Source of the DNA: an uncultured Desulfobacterales bacterium
GTDB taxonomy: Bacteria > Desulfobacterota > Desulfobacteria > Desulfobacterales > G020354645
DNA length: 12,042 nucleotides
Assembly: GCA_947259865.1 (NCBI GenBank)
Contig: CAMYNZ010000075.1
Location: 1-12,042 of the forward strand
Direction: 5' to 3'
Shown: in pieces, positions 7,489 through 12,042 of the stretch
How positions within the stretch are numbered: the stretch's first letter is position 1
Layout: each line of letters opens with the position of its first letter
Position numbers and translations under genes: made by a program
Notes under the pieces: model-generated
Database searches by the model: none
Told to the model about the DNA's origin: nothing
What the model saw: only the letters and a program-made list of their open reading frames with translations

Positions 7489-8631
7489 ATGTCCAAACTT
7501 AACGAACTTGCAGAACTGGGGCAATCCATTTGGTTTGACTATATACAACGATCTTTAATTACCTCCGGAGAATTGAAAGACCTGGTGAACCAGGGTTTGC
7601 GGGGGGTTACCTCGAATCCCTCGATCTTTGAAAAAGCCATTTCCGGAAGCTCTGATTACGATTCAGAGTTAAAGCAACTTATCGAAAGTGATAAATCCAT
7701 TCATCAGATTTATGAATCACTGGCTCTTGCCGATATTGCCATGGCGGCGGAAGTGCTCAAGCCTGTTTATGATGCCACCCGGGGTAGAGACGGTTTTGTC
7801 AGCCTGGAAGTAAATCCCGCTTTGGCGCACGACACCCAAAAGACCATCGTTGAGGCCAAACGGCTCTTTGAAAGTTTAAAGCGACCGAATGTACTGATCA
7901 AAGTGCCGGCGACACCCGCAGGGTTGCCCGCCATTACGGAACTAATTGCCGCGGGTGTTAATGTGAATGTCACGCTAATTTTTGCGCTCGACAACTACAA
8001 AGCGGTGGCCGGGGCTTACCTGGACGGGCTGGAAAAATTAGCCCAAACCGGCCCGTCGGTTTCCGGGGGGTGCAGGCTGGATAGAGTGGCATCCGTGGCC
8101 TCCTTTTTTGTAAGTCGCGTGGATTCGGCGGTCGACAAGGCATTGGAAAAAGCCGGCAATACAGCGCTTCAGGGTAAAATTGCTGTCGCCAACTCCAAAA
8201 TTGCTTACGACGAATATCGGAAGATATTCAGCGGGCCGCGCTGGGAGTCTCTGGCGGACCGGGGTGCCCGCGCTCAAAGAGTGTTGTGGGCCAGTACCAG
8301 CACCAAAAATCCGGCCTACCCCGAAAATCTGTATGTGGATGAACTCATCGGGCCCAATACCGTCAATACATTGCCGCCGGCAACCCTGAAAAGTTTTATC
8401 GCTCACGGTATCGTTTCCGAAACTTTGACCAAAGGGATGGAAACAGCCCGCAAGGAGATTGCCCAACTGGCAGAACTTGGAATCGATCTAAATGAAATTA
8501 CGCGTACCCTTCAGGATGAGGGGGTGGCTGCATTTGCCAAGTCATTTGAATCTTTGATAACCGGCATCACGGGAAAACGGGAAAAACTCTCGGCCCGCAA
8601 AACAAGCCGGGCGACCGGCGCCACAAAGTAA
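7489..8631 (+). CDS. tal: Transaldolase (long, mycobacterial/actinobacterial-type subfamily)
   Basis: Moves the three-carbon dihydroxyacetone unit between sedoheptulose-7-phosphate and glyceraldehyde-3-phosphate, forming fructose-6-phosphate and erythrose-4-phosphate. The N-terminus has GQSIWFDYIQRSLI and GVTSNPSIFEKAI, the family signature around the conserved Asn. The Schiff-base lysine is K138 in VLIKVPATPAG. VNVTLIFALDNYKAVAGAYLDG and VASVASFFVSRVDSAVD are later barrel strands. The 380-aa length and the motif set match the tal_mycobact type (about 360-370 aa), not the roughly 315-aa E. coli TalB or the 220-aa fructose-6-phosphate aldolase-like forms. It ends in a basic, low-complexity tail (KREKLSARKTSRATGATK) not needed for catalysis. 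The ribosome-binding site AAAGGAG is six bases before ATG 7489. It follows glk by 103 bases and precedes the HAD gene by 46. Confidence 0.95.
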   Translation: MSKLNELAELGQSIWFDYIQRSLITSGELKDLVNQGLRGVTSNPSIFEKAISGSSDYDSELKQLIESDKSIHQIYESLALADIAMAAEVLKPVYDATRGRDGFVSLEVNPALAHDTQKTIVEAKRLFESLKRPNVLIKVPATPAGLPAITELIAAGVNVNVTLIFALDNYKAVAGAYLDGLEKLAQTGPSVSGGCRLDRVASVASFFVSRVDSAVDKALEKAGNTALQGKIAVANSKIAYDEYRKIFSGPRWESLADRGARAQRVLWASTSTKNPAYPENLYVDELIGPNTVNTLPPATLKSFIAHGIVSETLTKGMETARKEIAQLAELGIDLNEITRTLQDEGVAAFAKSFESLITGITGKREKLSARKTSRATGATK

Positions 8632-8677
8632 ATGTTGTGATCATAAAACTTAGCAGGGGCTGACGGAGATAAATATT

Positions 8678-9427
8678 ATGATTCAGGCATTGATTTTTGA
8701 TTTGGACGGCACCCTTGTTCAAACCGAAATTCTGAAAGCCATCTCTTATGCCAAAGCTGCTATCGAACTCGGGGAGGATCAGTTTACCGAAAATGATGTG
8801 ATCGAAGCCTTCAAAGAAGTGGTCGGGCTTTCTCGCCAGGAAGTTGCCAAAAATTTAATGCAGCGTTTTGAGCTGGAAACCGCAGCAGCCGGCAGAATGA
8901 GTGAGCTCGATGTGCTGACCCCCTGGCAGGCATTCGTTCAAGTCCGGATGAAGGTCTATGAATCTATGCTGGCAGACCCCCTGGCAATAGTGAAGTATCG
9001 GTGCCCCTACAATCTCGATTTACTGATCTGGGCCCGTCAGCGAAAATTCAAGACCGGTCTGGCCACCATGTCCCACTGTCCGCAAGCCCATCGTATTTTA
9101 AGAACCTTGGATATTTTGTATGAATTTGACTTTATCGCTACCCGGGATGATGTCAACGCGGGCAAACCGGATCCGGAGATTTATTTGCTGGTGGCGCACG
9201 AATTTAACCTTGAACCCGGCAATTGCCTGGTGATCGAAGATTCGCCTTCGGGTGTTAAGGCAGCGCTGGCGGCCACCATGCCCTGCATTGCGGTGACCAC
9301 AGATTTTACCAGAAAAAACATTCATGCAAGCAATTTGCTGGAAAAGCAGTGGATTGTCGACGATCCAGCCAACCTCAAAACCGTTGCCAAACGGTGTATC
9401 AGCTTGTTTTCAAAAAGGGTCAATTAA
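8678..9427 (+). CDS. HAD-superfamily hydrolase, beta-phosphoglucomutase/phosphatase-like (HAD-IA)
   Basis: All four HAD motifs are present: motif I DLDGT (nucleophile Asp8, acid/base Asp10), motif II in GLATMS (Thr130 or Ser132), motif III Lys163 in AGKPDPEIY, and motif IV Glu187-Asp188 in VIEDSPSGV. A helical cap of about 100 residues lies between motifs I and II (type C1), and the length of 249 aa is usual for subclass IA. The residue two before TE after motif I is Val and the one just before is Gln (LVQTE), where phosphoglucomutases and many phosphatases have Asp (LVDTE or LVDSE). The substrate cannot be read from sequence; phosphoglycolate, a sugar phosphate or a side-product is plausible given the location between tal and rpiA. 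Its TAA is immediately followed by the rpiA ATG, indicating co-translation. The function is inferred, the superfamily is certain. Confidence 0.9.
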   Translation: MIQALIFDLDGTLVQTEILKAISYAKAAIELGEDQFTENDVIEAFKEVVGLSRQEVAKNLMQRFELETAAAGRMSELDVLTPWQAFVQVRMKVYESMLADPLAIVKYRCPYNLDLLIWARQRKFKTGLATMSHCPQAHRILRTLDILYEFDFIATRDDVNAGKPDPEIYLLVAHEFNLEPGNCLVIEDSPSGVKAALAATMPCIAVTTDFTRKNIHASNLLEKQWIVDDPANLKTVAKRCISLFSKRVN

Positions 9428-10123
9428 ATGGGAATCCAGGATGAATTAAAAAAAGAGGCTGCCCATCGTGCAGTTGAATTCATAACATCAGGAATGGTCA
9501 TCGGGCTGGGTACCGGCAGTACCGCCAAATTTGCGATAGAACGCATCGGCGAATTGCTCCGCAGCGGGTCTTTAAAAAAAATTTCGGGTATACCCAGTTC
9601 CGATCAAACCGAAAAACTTGCTCGACAAATGGCCATTCCGCTGACCGGCCTGGATGAGCATTCGGCCGTCGATCTGAATATCGACGGCGCCGATGAAGTC
9701 GATCCTGATTTAAACCTGATCAAAGGAGGAGGGGGTGCCCTTCTAAAAGAAAAAATAATCGCCCAGGCCAGCCGCAGAAATATTATTATTGTTGATGACA
9801 GCAAGCTGTCTGCGCAACTGGGCAGCCTTTTTGCGCTGCCGGTAGAAATAGTGCCGCTGGCCCGTAAAACCGAAGAGAATTATCTCCAATCTCTGGGCGC
9901 ATCGGTAACGTTGCGCACCGATGACGACGGCCAGCCGTTCCGGACGGATCAAAACAACTTGATCCTGGATGCCGAGTTAGGTCCCATTGCCGACTTAAAA
10001 GGACTGGACCACAAGTTAAACCAGCGAGCCGGCATCGTCGAGCACGGACTTTTTATAGCACTGGCCGATGATGTTATTGTCGCCAAAGAAAGTGGCATCG
10101 AACATTTGAAGCGCAAAAATTAG
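9428..10123 (+). CDS. rpiA: Ribose-5-phosphate isomerase A
   Basis: Interconverts ribulose-5-phosphate, the Gnd product, and ribose-5-phosphate for nucleotide synthesis or for Tkt. At 231 aa it is a normal RpiA. The phosphate-binding loop is GLGTGSTA (26-33). The catalytic region reads NIDGADEVDPDLNLIKGGGGALLKEK, discussed by position: Asp86 and Asp89 correspond to E. coli Asp81 and Asp84, Lys99 to Lys94, and Glu108 to the general base Glu103. GIPSSDQTEKLA and VDDSKL are further family motifs. It is not the unrelated RpiB type. The ATG at 9428 starts on the base after the HAD stop codon; only a weak purine run (AAAAAGGG) inside the HAD gene precedes it, so translational coupling is likely. 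Confidence 0.97.
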   Translation: MGIQDELKKEAAHRAVEFITSGMVIGLGTGSTAKFAIERIGELLRSGSLKKISGIPSSDQTEKLARQMAIPLTGLDEHSAVDLNIDGADEVDPDLNLIKGGGGALLKEKIIAQASRRNIIIVDDSKLSAQLGSLFALPVEIVPLARKTEENYLQSLGASVTLRTDDDGQPFRTDQNNLILDAELGPIADLKGLDHKLNQRAGIVEHGLFIALADDVIVAKESGIEHLKRKN

Positions 10124-10205
10124 TAGCTGGATCATGCTCGGATTAATTATAGTGAATTGTGGCAGAATTGACTATTATTTCAAATTGATCAACACTGATT
10201 CCATA

Positions 10206-10422
10206 GGATTCAAGGAGTCAAGGGGTCAAGGATTCGAGTGAAATACTAAAAAACTACCAGGCGTAGAGGCTATCAGTGGGGGACTCAGCTTTTAGTGAAA
10301 AAGGGGTATTAGGATGAATGATAAAGAAATCGCAGATAGCGAAAGAATACTAAAGACGCTGATAAACTCTCCACAAAACAATCCCTTGAATCCTGGAACC
10401 CTGGAATCCTTGAATCCTCTGG
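10206..10422. repeat. GGATTCAAGG-type inverted-repeat element
   Basis: The left arm 10206-10238 consists of iterated GGATTCAAGG/GGGTCAAGG units. The right arm 10380-10422 holds the complementary units (CCTTGAATCC, CCCTGGAATCC). The longest perfect inverted match is 11 bases, GGATTCAAGGA at 10206-10216 against 10407-10417. The arms are about 140 bases apart. The organisation is the same as the element at 2999-3221 but with a different unit sequence. Confidence 0.7.
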
Positions 10423-10433
10423 ACCGGCTATAG
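10314..10433 (+). CDS. Possible 39-aa small ORF or gene remnant
   Basis: ATG 10314 is preceded at seven bases by AAGGGG (10301-10306), a fair Shine-Dalgarno sequence. The first 23 residues (MNDKEIADSERILKTLI and onward) are charged and helix-like and could be genuine coding sequence. The remaining third translates the intergenic repeat, giving LNP...LNPL. This looks either like chance or like the 5' end of a gene cut by the repeat. I do not recognise a family. Confidence 0.15.
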   Translation: MNDKEIADSERILKTLINSPQNNPLNPGTLESLNPLDRL

Positions 10434-10463
10434 TGGAGAAAATCTCCCTTTTATAAATAATCC

Positions 10464-10478
10464 AGGTAAATATTACCT
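10464..10478. promoter_or_regulatory. AT-rich dyad, possible operator, upstream of the flavin oxidoreductase
   Basis: AGGTAA (10464-10469) and TTACCT (10473-10478) form a 6+3+6 dyad 36 bases before the ATG at 10514. The position fits a repressor or activator site overlapping a promoter, but no matching -35/-10 pair is clear and the regulator is unknown. Confidence 0.25.
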
Positions 10479-10513
10479 TAAAAAAAAGACCACAATCAAC
10501 GGAGTCAAATGAT

Positions 10514-11893
10514 ATGGTAAAAAAATACGATGCGATAATCATCGGCACCGGTCAGGCCGGACCTTCTCTGGCCAATCGGCTCGCACAACGAAAAATAAAA
10601 ACAGCCATCATCGAACGCAACCTGTTTGGCGGTACCTGTGTCAATGTCGGATGCATCCCGACCAAGACCCTGGTGGCCAGCGCACGTGCTGCCTATATGG
10701 CGCGTCGCGGTCAGGAATTCGGTGTGTTGATTGACGGGTCGATACAGATCGACATGAAACGCGTCAAAGCGCGCAAGGACGCGGTGGTACGTCAATCCCG
10801 TGAAGGTTTGACAACCTGGCTGAAAAACATGTCACACCTGACGGTCTATGAAGGTCACGGCCGATTTGAGGGACCCCACACTATCCGGGTCAACGGAGAA
10901 CTGCTTGAAGCTGAAAAAATTTTCATCAACGTCGGTGCCCGGGCTGTCGTCCCGGATATGCCGGGATTGAATAAAGTGGATTACCTCACAAATTCCAGCA
11001 TGATGGCGGTGGATTTTTTGCCCGAACATTTGATCGTTGTCGGTGGCAGCTATATCGGCCTCGAATTCGCTCAAATGTACCGCCGCTTCGGCAGCCGGGT
11101 CAGTGTGATCCAGCGCGGTCCGCGTCTGATCCCCCGCGACGACGAGGATGTTTCAAAAGCAGTCAAGGACATCCTCGAAAATGAAGGCATCGATGTGCAC
11201 CTGAATGCGACCTGTATTGCCATGGAGAAAAAAGATCACCAGGTTATCGCTAAAAACGATTGTACACAGGGACCACCGGAGGTTGCCGGCAGCCATCTGC
11301 TGTTAGCCGTGGGGCGCCAACCCAATACCGATGACCTCGGTCTGGACAAGGCCGGTATCGATACGGACAAGCGAGGGTATATATCCGTGGACGATCAATT
11401 GCGAACCAATGTTCCGGGGGTCTGGGCCCTGGGAGATGTCAACGGACTGAGCGCTTTTACCCATACTTCATATAATGATTATGAAATTGCGGCCGCCAAC
11501 ATTTTGGACGATGATCCTCGCCGTGTCAGCGACCGCATTCTTTGTTACGGGTTATACATCGACCCGCCGCTGGGCCGTGCGGGGATGACGGAAAAAGAGG
11601 TTCGAGAATCCGGTCGTAAAGCATTGATGGGCAAAATGAAAATGACGCGGGTCGGCCGTGCCACTGAGCGCGGTGAAACCCAGGGCTTCATGAAAATTCT
11701 GATCGACAGCGCAACCGAAAAGATTCTGGGGGCAGCCATCCTAGGCATCGGCGGAGATGAGGTGATCCATTCCATATTGGACATTATGTATGCCGATGCA
11801 CCCTACACGGTGATTCAGCGCGCAGTTCACATCCACCCGACCGTAACCGAGTTGATCCCCACCATGCTGGGCGATCTCAAGCCGCTGGAATAG
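10514..11893 (+). CDS. FAD-dependent pyridine nucleotide-disulfide oxidoreductase ('mercuric reductase'-like, not MerA)
   Basis: Class I flavoprotein disulfide reductase, 459 aa. The FAD-binding GTGQAG is at 11-16, with Glu34 ending the second strand. The redox-active pair Cys42 and Cys47 is in GGTCVNVGCIPTK. The NAD(P)-binding GGSYIGLEFA starts at 177, and its second strand ends in QRGPR (200-204) without an acidic residue, which favours NADPH over NADH. ALGDVNG is the second FAD contact, and the dimerisation domain ends in HIHPTVTELIPTML, with the His441/Glu446 pair used by glutathione reductase and lipoamide dehydrogenase. It lacks the N-terminal metal-binding domain and the C-terminal Cys-Cys of mercuric reductase. 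The stretch TRVGRATERGETQGFMK is typical of a family often named 'FAD-containing oxidoreductase' or 'mercuric reductase'. The substrate is unknown. GGAG lies nine bases before ATG 10514. Confidence 0.9.
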   Translation: MVKKYDAIIIGTGQAGPSLANRLAQRKIKTAIIERNLFGGTCVNVGCIPTKTLVASARAAYMARRGQEFGVLIDGSIQIDMKRVKARKDAVVRQSREGLTTWLKNMSHLTVYEGHGRFEGPHTIRVNGELLEAEKIFINVGARAVVPDMPGLNKVDYLTNSSMMAVDFLPEHLIVVGGSYIGLEFAQMYRRFGSRVSVIQRGPRLIPRDDEDVSKAVKDILENEGIDVHLNATCIAMEKKDHQVIAKNDCTQGPPEVAGSHLLLAVGRQPNTDDLGLDKAGIDTDKRGYISVDDQLRTNVPGVWALGDVNGLSAFTHTSYNDYEIAAANILDDDPRRVSDRILCYGLYIDPPLGRAGMTEKEVRESGRKALMGKMKMTRVGRATERGETQGFMKILIDSATEKILGAAILGIGGDEVIHSILDIMYADAPYTVIQRAVHIHPTVTELIPTMLGDLKPLE

Positions 11894-11939
11894 TGCAACT
11901 AAAAAAAATCGAGAATAAAGTTATTTGGACATTTTTATC

Positions 11940-12006
11940 GAACCGCAGAATATCGAATCTTGAATATCGAATGTCGAAGGGGTCCACCTTCGACATTCTG
12001 CGGTTC
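11940..12006. repeat. GAACCGCAGAATATCGAA-type compound hairpin repeat
   Basis: Two perfect inverted pairs share the right side. The outer arms are GAACCGCAGAAT (11940-11951) and ATTCTGCGGTTC (11995-12006). The inner arms are AATGTCGAAGG (11970-11980) and CCTTCGACATT (11987-11997), with a six-base loop. The two right arms overlap by three bases (11995-11997). The left flank repeats AATATCGAAT twice. It lies 46 bases after the oxidoreductase stop and has no T-tract, so it could slow transcription or protect the mRNA 3' end but is not a standard terminator. The GC-rich sequence after it (12016-12042) runs off the window. Confidence 0.8.
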
Positions 12007-12042
12007 CTTGTTCGACCTGCCCGCCATCGCGAGCCGCTCAGG

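Larger units (their letters stand above)
10124..10513. other. 390-base intergenic region between rpiA and the flavin oxidoreductase gene
   Basis: Contains the GGATTCAAGG-type inverted repeat (10206-10422), a 39-codon mini-ORF overlapping its right arm, a small hairpin GGAGA-AAA-TCTCC at 10435-10447 followed by a short T-rich run, and an AT-rich dyad at 10464-10478. No established gene is visible. Its length and features suggest that the downstream oxidoreductase is transcribed separately from rpiA. Confidence 0.65.

Noticed and set aside
10435..10450. Intrinsic terminator (GGAGA-AAA-TCTCC plus CTTTT)
   Set aside because: The stem is only five base pairs with a three-base loop and a short T-run, too weak to call with confidence.
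10514..11893. Calling the flavoprotein MerA (mercury detoxification)
   Set aside because: There is no metal-binding N-terminal domain, no C-terminal vicinal cysteines, and no merR, merT or merP nearby; the His/Glu pair fits disulfide reductases.

Overview
The window is a nearly uninterrupted plus-strand block of sugar-phosphate genes from a mid-GC Gram-negative bacterium. The first gene is the tail of an outer-membrane beta-barrel protein, which supports Gram-negative. The protein sequences, together with degenerate GGATACTGGAT-, CACGGATTTCAC- and TCGAATATCGA-type intergenic repeats, remind me most of Desulfobacterota (former Deltaproteobacteria, Desulfobacterales-like). That placement is recollection and inference, not a search result.

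Layout: 3-197 is the 3' end of an outer-membrane barrel gene. A 200-base gap follows with a candidate sigma-54 promoter (305-321). Then come gnd (short-form 6-phosphogluconate dehydrogenase, 398-1306) and zwf (glucose-6-phosphate dehydrogenase, 1361-2929). A 392-base gap carries an inverted-repeat element. Next are tkt (3322-5325), pgl (5441-6211), a gap with a second repeat family, glk (6426-7385), tal (7489-8631), a HAD phosphatase (8678-9427) and rpiA (9428-10123, starting directly at the HAD stop). A 390-base gap with a third repeat family precedes a flavin disulfide-reductase-family enzyme (10514-11893). The window ends in a fourth hairpin repeat (11940-12006).

Together Glk, Zwf, Pgl and Gnd convert glucose to ribulose-5-phosphate with two reductive steps. 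RpiA, Tkt and Tal interconvert the pentose phosphates with glycolytic intermediates. The only pathway enzyme missing from the block is ribulose-phosphate 3-epimerase (rpe); pgi is also absent. The HAD protein is probably a phosphatase or mutase acting on a sugar phosphate or a by-product. The last enzyme is of the type usually called 'mercuric reductase', but it lacks MerA hallmarks and keeps a glutathione-reductase-like His/Glu pair, so it may be a consumer of the NADPH made here.

I see no mobile element, CRISPR array, rRNA or tRNA and no clearly new system. The most interesting points are the compact pathway supercluster, the NADP-type motif in the short Gnd, the possible sigma-54 control, the HAD-rpiA coupling, and four unrelated-looking families of intergenic inverted repeats.
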